From: Dermanyssus gallinae | Taxonomy: Eukaryota; Arthropoda; Arachnida; Mesostigmata; Dermanyssidae | Assembly (NCBI GenBank): GCA_003439945.1 | Contig: QVRM01002473.1 | Coordinates: 372,001 to 436,000, forward strand | Length of the DNA stretch: 64,000 nucleotides | Direction of reading: 5' to 3' | Shown here: positions 49,513 to 61,006 of the stretch, in pieces | Position numbering within the stretch: position 1 is the first letter of the stretch | Layout of the letters: every line of letters begins with the position of its first letter | The notes under the pieces: generated by a model | Told to the model about the DNA's origin: nothing | Databases searched by the model: none | The model's input: the letters and a program-made list of their open reading frames with translations, nothing else | Translations under genes and position numbers: made by a program

Positions 49513-49860
49513 ATTAGTGCCGTTTAGGTTGCCACTGTTATTACTCAACTCTGCAGAAGGCGAGCTTTTCTTGGTGCCTGCGCGGTTGTTTCTACTGCTG
49601 CTTCGCCCTTGTCTCATTCCGTCACCGTCTTCTCCGCTGTCTGCCAGCCGTGCTTTTTTTGCTCGTCTGCGTGGTCTGTGTTCCGCCGCTTTTCTCCACA
49701 CCAGTTTTGTCACCTAGCGTTGTGGGTAAGCCTTCCATGATTTCAAGGGGTGCGGCAGATTGTTCCTGTGATATTGCCTCGATCTTGGAAAGTGTTGCAC
49801 GGGGTTCAGACAACCCCCGCGGAACACTTTTGAGCAGCCTTGGCTGCACACTTTGCCCGT
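49513..49860 (-). pseudogene. Basic, Ser-rich retroelement-like frame remnant
   Basis: Minus-strand frames rich in Lys, Arg, Ser, Thr and Asp (for example KKSTAGRQRRRR and RRRAKKARLADSGEDGD) reach into the SINE insertion. They could be the ORF1 (gag-like) or N-terminal part of the LINE whose endonuclease follows at 48640-49115. No defining motif is visible. Confidence 0.3.
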
Positions 49861-50394
49861 TGAACTAGTTGTTCAACCGCCTTTAGCAGGAGAGAACATT
49901 TTGAACATCTGAAGGTCACGACTTCTAGTAGATAACTATTAAATAACCTGCAAGTTTACAGATCGCTATGATAAACTACAGTAGATATATAGATAGTACG
50001 GAAAAATAAATATAAAAACGAACGTTGCAAGTGGGTCAAAATCTAGCATTGCGTAGAGGTTTGCATATACGGAACCTAACTCCATATATATCTAAAAGTG
50101 TTCTTGCGTATTGGATAAATCGTAATTTTAGTGAGAAACAAACAAGATTGCGGACACCCTATCAACCATGCACCGCAAATGTTGGCGCATCTGTTCAAGT
50201 CATTTGAGCCTGACAAGCATGATTGGCATAGTCACAACTATACTTAAAGAAAAGCAAAGAAAAAGACCTTAGTGGTTCTAACGCAAACTGTGTCTCCAGA
50301 AAAGAAAACACGTAAAAATGGCCGGCTATAACGCCAGCTATTCTACAGAAACGAAAACCAGTAGATTATTAAGTGGGCGCCACCGGCAATTACG
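49861..50394. other. No gene recognised
   Basis: AT-rich, nothing supported. Confidence 0.35.
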
Positions 50395-50535
50395 TTAAGA
50401 CTCATGGGTCTACCCCTAAAATCACTTAAACAAAGAGATTAGACCAGCGTTACAGGGATTAGAACCCAAGCCATGAATCATGCTTTTGAGTGCGTTAAAG
50501 GTGCCCTAACCAACCTCATTCAACCATCAAACAGA
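50395..50535 (-). mobile_element. Possible third tRNA-derived SINE head
   Basis: Minus strand: GAGGTTGGTTAGGGCACC (A-box-like, 50501-50518) and GGGTTCTAATCCC (B-box-like, 50454-50466) at tRNA-like spacing. No second copy in the window and no target duplication found, so the call is weak. Confidence 0.4.
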
Positions 50536-51153
50536 TTTGTTAATTACAACTATAATGTAACTACTTTGCGCACTAAATCAAGTTTTTGTATCTATTCGAT
50601 TCACATATTTGTACGTTGCAAATCACAAAAAGAACACAATTACCCCTTGAGCCTGCCAAGTAATTCTGCTTACATTAGTCAGTTTGTTGTATAGTTTGTC
50701 GTTAGATGCACCGTTAGTAGCCATTTTTGCATTTTGACAGTTTTGAAGCAAATTTTTTTGCACATAATGGCAAATCAAATCGAATTGCATGATTCTGATA
50801 GCGATAGTTTACTCCTGTCGTCTGCAACCTGCTGTGCGCATGTCAAATTATAGTTTGCATTCCTCTAGAACATGTTTATGGCTACTACTAGACACTACTG
50901 GATAAATATTGGAGACTGAACACCTAAGTTGTAGCACACCGTTCTCCAAGAGCGTCCGTCTACAGGCCTCCGCTGTTCCGTGGCGGTAACTCGCGAAATG
51001 CAGCGTACAATGCACTCCTAGGCAACCGTGCAAAAGTTAACCAGCGCGCACCCATGCGCGATTCCGTTACAATGCTACACTGTTTGTCCATATGCACCAA
51101 CACACATCCACACATATATCTAAAAGCACCTTGACGTTGAAATATCTGCACGT
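50536..51153. other. No gene recognised
   Basis: Nothing supported. Confidence 0.35.
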
Positions 51154-51168
51154 GTATATATATATATT

Positions 51169-51265
<97 letters not shown>

Positions 51266-51272
51266 ATACATA

Positions 51273-51313
<41 letters not shown>

Positions 51314-51314
51314 T

Positions 51315-51354
<40 letters not shown>

Positions 51355-51361
51355 TAAATAT
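51154..51361. repeat. Long interrupted (TA)n array, 208 bp
   Basis: TA with recurring TTTA, ACA and ATGTA interruptions, the longest TA locus in the window. Confidence 0.97.
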
Positions 51362-51676
51362 AGGTCGTTCAGCGTAAGCTGAGTGCCATCTATCAGGGTG
51401 GAGTCTGGCGTAGTGTTTCTTGTCACAGCGCTCATAATCTGTTTACAACTTGTCAAGCGGTTGGTGTTGGTTACTCACTATCGCATTGTGTTGGCTGAGC
51501 TGTTGTTGTTAGACGTTCTTGCCGAACGTTTGAATGGTAGAGGCTAGCCTAGTCTCGGCCGTCTCTCTGTGGCAGCAAAAAAAGACTCGTCCCCACTTAT
51601 CTGGTCGCGAGCATGTAATAATGACCGCGATGTAGACATACTTGCATCTATGCCGATGCATATATGTGTATAAATG

Positions 51677-51725
<49 letters not shown>
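51677..51725. repeat. (TC)11(TA)n compound microsatellite
   Basis: The same TC-then-TA order as 15061-15104. Confidence 0.97.
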
Positions 51726-51908
51726 GAATGATGAATGTTTATTTTGCAATAAGTCTGCTTTTCAAGATTATTTTGTCATTGTATACAATTTTAGCACTTT
51801 AGCGACCGTCTCACCAGGCCAAGAAGTGCAGAAACCACCGATACTTCCGTCAGCTCTCCAGCGGAATTTAGTGCCTATCTGCGGGTTGATATACGTACTG
51901 CGACACTG

Positions 51909-51912
<4 letters not shown>

Positions 51913-51963
<51 letters not shown>
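51913..51963. repeat. (TA)n microsatellite
   Basis: 51 bp with one TTTA interruption. Confidence 0.97.
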
Positions 51964-52335
51964 GGCAAACCGTCCTAGCATACTAGGCCAGCTAAGGCAC
52001 GATACGTAGAGCCAGATATGTAGTAGTATACCAGTCAAAAACTATCCGTCCTTTCTCGCTATCAGCATTATGCTGAACATTAAATTGTACACCAACACAA
52101 TCTCCACAGATGTATGCGAGACCCTACAAGAGGGAATCAACCAAGTCTCTAAGTAGTACACTAATATTATGATGATCATATACGTTCTGAAGTGTGTCGT
52201 TATTTGCTTCAAAGAAAGACACGAATACTGGTCAACTGGTCATACAATTGTGAACCTGCTTAGAGATCTGAGGGTGATTACTAAATCCGATTTTGAACTA
52301 GATGCGTACAACAATGAATGTGTGTCAATCAAACA

Positions 52336-52525
52336 TGTGCAACATTGTCGGCCCCGGTGGATGGTGCATTCGTCTGCGCCTCGGGACCGGAGGGGACACA
52401 GAGGTGCGCGGGTTCGAGCGACACCGTTGCACATTTGTATTTATGGGAAGCAATGCGAAAAGCAGTTCCGTGGACGTTACATTTGGCTGAGGGTCAGCCC
52501 GAAAAAGTTTTTGGTGTGCAACATT
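52336..52525 (+). mobile_element. tRNA-derived SINE, family B (copy 2) with target duplication
   Basis: TGTGCAACATT is a perfect direct repeat at 52336-52346 and 52515-52525 around the 168-bp insert 52347-52514. The head GGCCCCGGTGGATGGTGCAT and B box GGTTCGAGCG (52411-52420) match copy 1. The body shares 'atttatggg' and 'gcaatgcgaaaagcagt'. It ends with the hairpin GGCTGA-ggg-TCAGCC (52485-52499) and GTTTTT. The stem is conserved while the loop differs from copy 1. Confidence 0.93.
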
Positions 52526-53227
52526 AATATATCTGCCGAGCACCCTGGAGACTGCCAAGTTAGGCTTGTGAGATCTAAGACTATTTGCTCCATTATAATG
52601 TCAAGTAGTTTTAAAGACCTTTAACTGCATACCGAGGAGCTCACAAGGTTCTTCGTCTGAAAAATCTGGTAGTGGCCAGACGTTGGCAGCGGGAGAGGTT
52701 GCCCACACTGATAAAGTCAACTGCATGTTTGCACTGCACGATGGCTGACTGTTGATTAGACAAACCAAATACGGTCGCTCCCTGAGTGTAAACACTATGC
52801 AACCCTGTGGCTTTTTATTTAAAGTGCATGTGACTGATTAATTGACGTATTTTTGCACCTTATATGTTGTGGCAAAAATCCAGTGGATTAGCACCGGCGG
52901 CGAACACAAGATAGAGCAAAGGCACCATCACCGTGACATCAGAAACCATGATTATCATTTTTAAAACGGAACGGACAAGGGTCCGTCGAAGCGGCGATGC
53001 TGATGGAAGATGAGATCCGGTGATGTAAGGGATCTGTGCAGGTCTCGTTCACTACGTTGTGCGGCGGAGCGCGGTCCGCGCTTCTGCGGCAGGAAACTCC
53101 ATGGTACCTTAAGGACTTGCAGTTTTTCCGAAACTATACGGTTGCTCCGTTAGTAATTTTCCCGAACGTGGAAGAACATTTAGAAATTTAGCAAATTGCA
53201 CCATAGTGATGGTCCACACATATTTCA
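52526..53227. other. No gene recognised
   Basis: Nothing supported. A GC-richer patch lies at about 53030-53080. Confidence 0.35.
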
Positions 53228-53396
53228 ACTAAGTCGCCGTGTTGCGCGACTTCCGCACGAGAAAGGCCTTGCGATGGAACGCGAGTGCGTATTCCGACGA
53301 CTGGACTTGCTGGATCTGAAATCGGACCTCGTGAGTACAACAAAATCTGGATATCAGATGCCGAGGCCTGCGGCCCGGGCAGGAATCTAGGTAAGC
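53228..53396 (+). pseudogene. R2-like endonuclease fragment (second copy)
   Basis: Aligns with the R2-like sequence at about 45872-46040. RRVARLPHEKGLAMERECVF parallels CVARLLRERGHEVVRERVF, LKSDLV stands for LKPDLV, and 'cagatgccgaggcctgcggcccgg' matches the VLDAEVCGP codons in a shifted frame. Pro is changed to Ser in the PD motif and there is a frameshift. Only about 170 bp survive. Confidence 0.82.
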
Positions 53397-54081
53397 ACGT
53401 TTAACTTTGCTCGGTGTTGTTGCGCCGTATATGCTAACTCAGATATGATTATTTAGGATATCTCAACTTTGTGCTTGTAACGGTGTCTTTAAATTCAGTT
53501 TTAGTTACCTCTTTCTTTGTAAAGTATCGTCTTAATTCCGCGAGAGGGATGATACCTTTTCTGCTTCTATGTTGACCTGCATGCAAGGAAACTAGTGACG
53601 TGGGCTCTCGAGAGCCTTCTTAAGTTTCCTTTTTAATACTTTATAAGACCTATCTCTGTCGGATATAATATAAGACCCATTCTCCTGTCAGATCAGAGCC
53701 ACGGTAGTGCTAGCGGTGCCGTACCTCGTACGATACTTAGGGTCGGGACACTTTGATCAAACAGAGGTACAAAGGCACCGTATAATACAAAGCGGCGAAA
53801 GAAATCGGACAAAGGAATGATTACGGACGTACGCCCGTCCTGGTATAGGAGCAGTAAGGGTGGTACCTTTTGCCCTGGATTTTTACGCTGGATTACGGCT
53901 ACCCTTTTTTACAGCACCAGCGTTAGGCGAGTAGAAATCTTTCAATCGTAAACATCAACCACGACCTGGTTTTCGCGCCTTTCATGTGGCTCTGCCGTCA
54001 TTGCCTGACCCGGTTACCATGCTGCCGGCGTACATGCGACGCTGGGCACCACGTAGGCGATCCTAGAAGCGCAGCCCTTTG
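53397..54081. other. No gene recognised
   Basis: Possibly further retroelement debris around the following RT piece. Nothing firm. Confidence 0.3.
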
Positions 54082-54291
54082 TCATTTGTTTAATTCGAGA
54101 GCAGGGATATAATATAAGTGATCCCTGCAGCATCCACAGAGATCCGAAAATTTCGTTTTAAACCGTTCTACCATCAAACGTGATACTGCAGAGATATAAG
54201 GAAACTTTTTGCGGTATAGGACGTTTATAATTGCTTGCCACGGAAAGCTGTTTAACGCATTTAACATGTTTAACATCCAGGAGACCATCAA
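54082..54291 (-). pseudogene. R1-like reverse transcriptase fragment
   Basis: The minus strand reads NALNSFPWQAIINVLYRKKF, which matches the motif A region of R1-like LINE reverse transcriptases (N-A-F-N-S-x-x-W-x-x-I, then P-Y). The catalytic Asp block just before it is not readable, and the next part lies in other frames (LQGSLILYP in place of the PQGS block). Short and degraded. Confidence 0.5.
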
Positions 54292-57200
54292 TATACTGGT
54301 CTAGGCAAATCTGCGTCTTGCATAGAATAATTCGCGCCGTAAACTAGCAAGACCTTTATGGTGCTGCGGGACACAGTGATCGGGAGTAGGCTCTGTTGCG
54401 CCAAATGACATGCAGCTTGGACAAAGCTCTCTTGCTTTTTTTGCTGTTTTGCGTGATTTGGGGCTGCTAATTATTTCCGTTTAGCGTTCGCGTAGTTGTT
54501 CAGGTTCATGGGTTGTAATCTTCGGTCTTGTGGGACGGGAACTCTAAGACCACGTCTTTATTCTAAATGCAATATATGCAATATAATATCTGTTTCATGT
54601 CGCTGATTCCATTAAGTTGTCGAGTAGGGGGTAGAATTACTTTAACGTAGAGTATGGACTTATTTGACATGGGCAGAGGTAAACTCTACGAGCGTCCCAA
54701 GTCCCGGTGAATCCAAATGATCTCTCATTTAGAGCGTATACGTATTTTCTTTCACCTGCTTGCATATGTTTGCATGAGTGCCCTACTTTCTGACATACAA
54801 GGCACGTTAGCACTGTTACCCATTCAGTGATGCCGCAAAGCTCCAGTTGATGTGCTACGTTCTGGTTTGAACACTACCTTTGCTTTTTCAATTTTAAAGC
54901 AACCATAACTGGGCCCAAGAACTCACTAGACTAAAGAGAGTCAATGTTGTTGATTTCGCAAAGATTGACACATGGTTTATCGGCCTAACGATAGTATTTG
55001 TCGTAAAGAAGGCTTTGCTAGTCTTGTTGGCGGTACCGCCGGCAATGTCTTAAAGTTAGGCGGTCATACCCTTCTATGTGTCTCTAGATTTTAGGTTCGT
55101 CCCAAGGGCTATAAGTTATTGTGGTGCTCCGTTCTGTCTTTGACGATTGCCATGTCCTTATGTTTCCAGGTGCTTCCCCCGTCTGACTGGCCACCTCTTT
55201 ATTCGGGGAAGGCGGTGGCACAGTGAGCTTCTGCCTTTATGTTTTGCGTCTTTCAGGGCCTATTTGATCTTGTCAGCGGGCGTATGTATACCTTAGTGCA
55301 CCCGCTTGCCATGTAATTATTACAAGGTGTAGGGACCTAGAGTATCTGTTTTTGCCCGCTGAGGTCAAGGAACCTGAGTTGGCACGGTTTTCCATTTAGA
55401 CAGTTAGGTTTAGACATTAGCTCCCTTGTAGCTAACCCCCGTTCAACTTTCGGCTAAGCTAAAATATTTCCGCTGTGGAATTGACAGACTACCCGCAATC
55501 TACGTCGTTTAAAAAATATAAAGTAATTCGCTGCCTTGCAGCCTTAAAATATTAGCGCAGTTCGGGTTTTGATGTGTCATGCTTATTCGATTACTTTTAT
55601 TAACGCTAAAGAAATTACACGAAATCCACATTTCATCACCAAAGGGCGTCAATTCAGCTGACTAGCTACTATTTATATGTCCCGCTAGATTGAGCGTAAA
55701 TCTAAAAGATGTAATTGCGAGCAAAGTAAACATTTTGAGTAAAAGCCATCTAATGAATTAAGTATCAGTTTAAATTTGAATGAATGAATAAAACACTTAG
55801 CATTATTCATGAGTACTTGCAAATACACTCGAAAGCATACAGCCTCTGTACTGGGAGCCTCAACATAGAAGGGCCGCAGCATACCACTTGGATAATCTGC
55901 ATCGTCATGCGGGTAGTTCCGTGTGTGTGCTCACGTTTAGTGCTTTGCGGTGTATGGCCACACACGATGCACTAAAACGATGATTGAGTTCTTTATTTCA
56001 CTGCGATTTACTGCTTTCTGATTTGCTTCTACCCATATCGTCACTGGCATATGGGCATTCTACCGAATTTCCTAGAAAAAATTCTTCTTGTTGGCATCTC
56101 TTCCGAACATTGTCATAAATACATCACACGTCCGCCTGTTAGCAAGTCTCCTTACTGATACGTTTAATAAATTACCACAATTCCTAGACATTGATTTGGC
56201 CTTTATATGGCCTTTATATCGTTACCGTCCAAGCATAGGGCATCCCATGCTTGGACGCTGCCCCTGGACTCGCATCCTTGTTCTAGACCCTCGCATTTGA
56301 TTTAAGGCCGCATGGACCTTTTATTACGACACGAAGATCTTTATGGGACATGGACAATTGCAAACTTACATGCTTCGTATTAGCAAATTGAGTACCAATG
56401 CGTGTTCGTCGCTACTGGAACTGTCGACAACGCTAAACACACAGCATTGGCGTTTACGGTACTTGCTACGACACGCACGTCTTCAGGTTCTTCACGACTT
56501 CACTCCAATCATCGATCGACCAGATGACAATAGAAATCGTCGCGCACATGTTGTGCAATCCTGCGTCATGAGCGCACGGATTTTATCACCTCGACACCAT
56601 CATGAGGGAAAAGGTTTGCCTAAAGGAGTTCTGCCGAAGTCGCCTTACACACTTATGGTCGGCGCGCAATCAGAACGAGGGTGCTCTTCACGGAGCCATC
56701 TTCGCCCTGACTATGCGCAGCCAAGGAAACAGCCGGGCGGGAGAGGCTTAAGTGGGTTTCTCGGAGTGGTCGAGGCGAGAAGCTAAAGGGGAGGAAAGAG
56801 AGCAGCCGGACCCTCGTGCGTCTCTATACACCCTCACATGGCAGTTTAAGTATTGGCAGAATCCCTCTACCTTAACTCAACTAAGCTGCTAAACAGGGAT
56901 ATAGCTAAGTGAAGCAAAATCGCAAAATCTCTCTCTCTCACGACTTTAATGTAATACTAAAGTAATACCGAGCCTAAGGGAGTGGGAAGAAATCCATGTC
57001 CACACTACTTACACAGGCTGCTAGTGATGCATATACATCAAACAGTTTTCAAATATTCCAGAAAAAACGACAAAACAAAATAAGTATGGCTTGTAGAGTC
57101 AACTCGTGTTGCGCCGATTTGCCAAGTATGAGTACTTTCGCATTTCTTAATCAACTAAAGCTGAGCTCAGTCAATACCGACTCTAAGGGGCTTGTGCTGT

Positions 57201-57838
57201 GACTTTAATGGCTCTTCGTTTAAAAGCGCCGGAACGATAATTAAGTTAACGGATTTAAAGGGAGATGAACCCCATGTTTGATGCGCTATTCTAGTTCGTT
57301 AGGGTACAAAGGAATTCATTTAGGAATTGGATTGTGTACGTAAGTTAATCAACCTGGAATATCCGTGCCCTAAAAACGAAACCTCGTTCTTCTTTTATCG
57401 GCGCCTAGCAGTGCTCTGTCGAGTCGGTGATCCTTAGTCGCAGACAAGATCAGTGGCAAATGTCCACTAAATGTTCTCGTACCACTACAGTTGCTCATTT
57501 ATTTTATGTGACTTATTATTTTGCTTTGCAGTGAGGTCTCAAGCAAATTGTGTGTTGTTTCTCTTTTAAGCTACTCTACCTGGCTGCTGTTGTAAGCAAC
57601 ACTTGCTACGCTCCATCTCGAAACCATGAAAACTTATCCTAAATGCAATTAGGCACGGGTCTCAATTGTTGTACGTAGAGAAAAGTCACAGGCGTTCTCA
57701 CGAATGCTTACATTTTATTTACGTTCTGGCCTTTTTACGAATTGTCTCGTTCACACGTTACGGGATCTGACGTTGGTAATCTCCTTTATTCCGCTCCGTT
57801 TATAATGTATATAAACAGGCAGACGCTGTTAAGACGTC

Positions 57839-57840
<2 letters not shown>
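54292..57840. other. No gene recognised
   Basis: Contains an 11-bp perfect inverted repeat with a 10-nt loop at 56226-56257 (CGTCCAAGCAT and its complement). A 147-codon plus-strand frame at 56343-56786 in a GC-richer patch matches no family I know. Nothing else. Confidence 0.4.

Positions 57841-57876
<36 letters not shown>
57841..57876. repeat. (TA)n microsatellite
   Basis: 36 bp, perfect. Confidence 0.97.
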
Positions 57877-57878
<2 letters not shown>

Positions 57879-58781
57879 AGGCTTGGTACACCTAACTATT
57901 TTCCTAAGAACGAGTCGACAGCAGTAAAACGGGCAGATTAATCAGATGACTCTAATGCGTAGGCTTATTTAACATCTCCCGCAGTACACAGACAAAGGAA
58001 TAACATTCCTCAATGTTTTGGTTCTTATTGAGGTCTTTGACTGCTCTATTCTACAGAGTTTCGAAGTCTGTCATGTGGGCAAGAATTGTGCTGTTTACTC
58101 AGATCACCACGCGAGTATTCCGTTAGTTTGCAACGCCTTCGAAGTTATTGGGGTGCCGCCGGGGTTGAGGGCGGACCAGAGGGTGATCCGGGGGCACGGA
58201 AAACGGGGACGTAGTGCAGGCGACCAGTGACGTGCGGTACGTGGACGACGCCTCTATCCATCGACTCAATTAGCGTCGGTTCTGCTATACGGTGATATAC
58301 TAGCGGCTGCATCAGTAGCGGGCAGCGACGCCTCGTTCTAAAGCGGCCGACCGACGGCCCTGTCCCGCCTGCCTCATCTACTTCGTCTGCTTGGCCATAA
58401 GTTCGTCCATCTTTGTCCGCCTCGCTTCGCCTGCCTCATCCTCTCGCGCTCCCCTTTCTCTTCCTCTGTGGCGCGACGCGTCGAGTTCGAAACTCGTCAG
58501 CTGTCCCGCGTTGCGTTGCGCCGTTCTGTCAAGGGACACGTCGTTTGGAGTTCTGGAGTGATGGGACCGGAAAGTCTAGCCGACTGGACGGCGCGGGGTG
58601 ATGGTGGTGGTCGCTGAATGTCGGTGACTTGTGTTTCTGAGCGATTCCCCTTTATCGTTGTTGCAGCTGATACTGCTGTTGTTGTTGCTGGTGATGCACT
58701 GCTGCTGCTGTTGTCGGTTTGCTAACAAACATCGTTAGGCAGACACTGCTAGTAGCAACTAATTATACACATTTGTACTTT

Positions 58782-58783
<2 letters not shown>
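57877..58783. other. GC-rich stretch without recognised gene
   Basis: 58140-58740 is GC- and CpG-richer than its surroundings, with GCT/GTT triplet runs near 58665-58715. It could be a regulatory or 5' region. No domain is seen in any frame. Confidence 0.35.
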
Positions 58784-58817
<34 letters not shown>

Positions 58818-58861
58818 AACCAAACATCTATACACATATACATTTTTTAGCAATTTAAGTC

Positions 58862-58906
<45 letters not shown>
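58784..58906. repeat. Two (TA)n microsatellites
   Basis: 58784-58815 and 58862-58906, with 46 bp of unique sequence between them. Confidence 0.96.
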
Positions 58907-58908
<2 letters not shown>

Positions 58909-59575
58909 TCGTTGTTGCTGTTGCCTCTGTGAGGTTTGTTTAACGGGTGTCCGCCCATTCGGTGGCCAGCGAAAACAACGGGCTACAGTTGCTTCAATAG
59001 TCACAAAAAACAAAACTGCTTTCCAACAGCTCTCCGCGACTGCGATTCCTGTTACTACCACAGACGCCTCACCGCCTATGTTTTGTGTCTTGGGCGACCG
59101 CCCAATCTCTCATCCGCCAAGTGCACCCTGGTCGAATCGAGCAGTCCGTCTGTCGTTTGTCAAGGCGCCTACAGCGTGGGTGGGTGATATCAAATCGCAC
59201 GAGGAGAAATTGATGTTCATCACCGCATTGTCTAATGGATACGCACGCTATTCCATCTGCGGCTGCTCCGGTCAGAGTCGACCGTTCGCGTACGGCGGGA
59301 GAAATAAGATGGCCTGCACTATCATTCGGCCACCAGCTAAATTGCTGCCAGAGAGAAGAGCACCTCCTCCCCCCCCCCCGCCCGCCGCGTTCCGCAATGA
59401 CTTCCTTGTCCTGCGGGACAATTTTGTCGGCAAAACGTCATCAAGACATGGCTCTTCACCCCGATAACACCGGAAGAAGTGTCAGCAACCTTTGCAGTTT
59501 TCCTCACTCGGGTTCGGCAAAACGGCATGTTAAAATCATTTTTACATACATTAAGCAAGAATCAAGACATTTTGC

Positions 59576-59578
<3 letters not shown>
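58907..59578. other. GC-richer stretch without recognised gene
   Basis: Open frames on the plus strand (59078-59467, 59235-59639) have no known domain. A C-run lies at about 59370-59380. Confidence 0.35.

Positions 59579-59623
<45 letters not shown>
59579..59623. repeat. (TA)n microsatellite, 45 bp
   Basis: Perfect TA array about 100 bp before the satellite module. Confidence 0.98.
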
Positions 59624-59627
<4 letters not shown>

Positions 59628-59720
59628 GAAAACGACTAGGTTACATTTTATGAGACCTTCAAACTCGTTTAAAACATCATATACAATTAAATTGGAAGGG
59701 AATTTCCTGTGTTTAGAAGT

Positions 59721-60177
59721 GAGAGCAAAATTACTAATTTATGTTATACCGACGGGACTGGCCGGGTATTACTTCACAAAATGGCGCGCAATAGATAAAT
59801 AATTGAGACGTTTATTGAAAATTCTCCGTCGTGTTCAAACGAAAATTACTTTTCATTGTTTGAAGGACACTCAACGCTGGCTAGGGGAAGCGAAATATCT
59901 GTGTTAAAGAAAGTTTGCAGATTTGTTGAGATCTCGTGATACCTCATGTTTGCGCTTTTGCGTTTAAAATCCTTAAAATGCACTCTACATAAAGCACGTA
60001 TACTGGGGGAAATGTGTATTTTATGGTGGTTTGATGTGGAGTTGCGATGCAAGCAAGGCTTTTCGGTAGACGTTTTAGAAGAAAGCGCATGTATAAAGCT
60101 AGAATTTTGACACACTTTATCAAACGAATCACTTGTGTTACCCTTAGATTCAGATTCAAAAATCAAACCAGCCCGAA
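59721..60177. repeat. Satellite-associated module, copy 1
   Basis: A 457-bp non-satellite unit that recurs at 60558-61006 with about 97% identity (around a dozen substitutions and a 9-nt deletion by eye). Both copies run directly into the 17-bp array, and both enter it with the same first 130 bp or so of degenerate monomers. A minus-strand frame of 106 codons (59846-60166) is open here and shortened to 89 codons in copy 2, with several amino-acid changes. It resembles no protein I know. Confidence 0.93.
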
Positions 60178-60557
60178 AACCCGACGGTTCTTAGAACCCG
60201 ACGGTTTTTAGAACCAGCCGATTATTAGAGCCAGCCGGATTTTCGAACCAACCGGTTCTTAGAGCCAGCCAAATTTTAGAACCAGTCGGTTCTAAGAACC
60301 CGACGGTTCTTAAAACCCGACGGTTCTTAGAACCCGACGGTTCTTAGAACCCGACGGTTCTTAGAGCGCGACGGTTCTTAGAGCCCGACATTTCTTAGAG
60401 CCCAACGGTTCTTAGAGCTCGACGGTTCTTAGAGCTCGACGGTTCTTAGAGCTCGACGGTTCTTAGAGCCCGACGGTTCTTAGAGCCCGACGGTTCTTAG
60501 AGAGCCAGCCGGTTCTTAGAACATGACGGCTGTTAGAGCCAGCCGGCTCTTAGAAAT
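60178..60557. repeat. 17-bp minisatellite, first block
   Basis: About 22 monomers of GGTTCTTAGAACCCGAC and GGTTCTTAGAGCCAGCC type. One monomer is 19 bp (cttagagagccagcc, near 60500). Confidence 0.97.
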
Positions 60558-61006
60558 GAGAGCAAAATTACTAATATATGTTATACCGACGGGACTGGCC
60601 GGGTATTACTTCACAAAATGGCGCGCAATAGACAAATAATTGAGACGTTTATTGAAAATTCTCCGTCGTGTTCAAACGAAAATTACTTTTCATTGTTTGA
60701 AGGACACTCAACGCTGGCTAGGGGCAGCGAAATATCTGTGTTAAAGAAAGTTTGCAGATTTTTTGAGATCTCGTGATATCTCATGTTTGCGCTTTTGCGT
60801 TTAAAATCCTTAAAATGCACTCTACATAAAGCACATATACTGAGGGAAATGTGTATTTTATGGTGGTTTGATGTGCAGTTGCGATGCAAGCAAGGCTTTT
60901 CGGTAGACGTTTTGGAAGAAAGCGCATGTATAAAGCTAGAATTTTGACTCACTTTATCAAACGAATCATAAATAGATTCAGATTAAAAAATCAAACCAGC
61001 CCGAAA
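60558..61006. repeat. Satellite-associated module, copy 2
   Basis: A near-identical copy of 59721-60177, offset by 828-837 bp. It makes the arrangement module-array-module-array. Confidence 0.95.

Noticed and set aside
56343..56786. 147-codon frame as a host gene
   Set aside because: No domain, no splice or promoter signal that I can defend. One such frame is expected in 64 kb with GC-rich patches.
58238..58249. YVDD, as in reverse transcriptase motif C
   Set aside because: Only four residues, with no hydrophobic lead-in and no other RT block near it; stops follow immediately.
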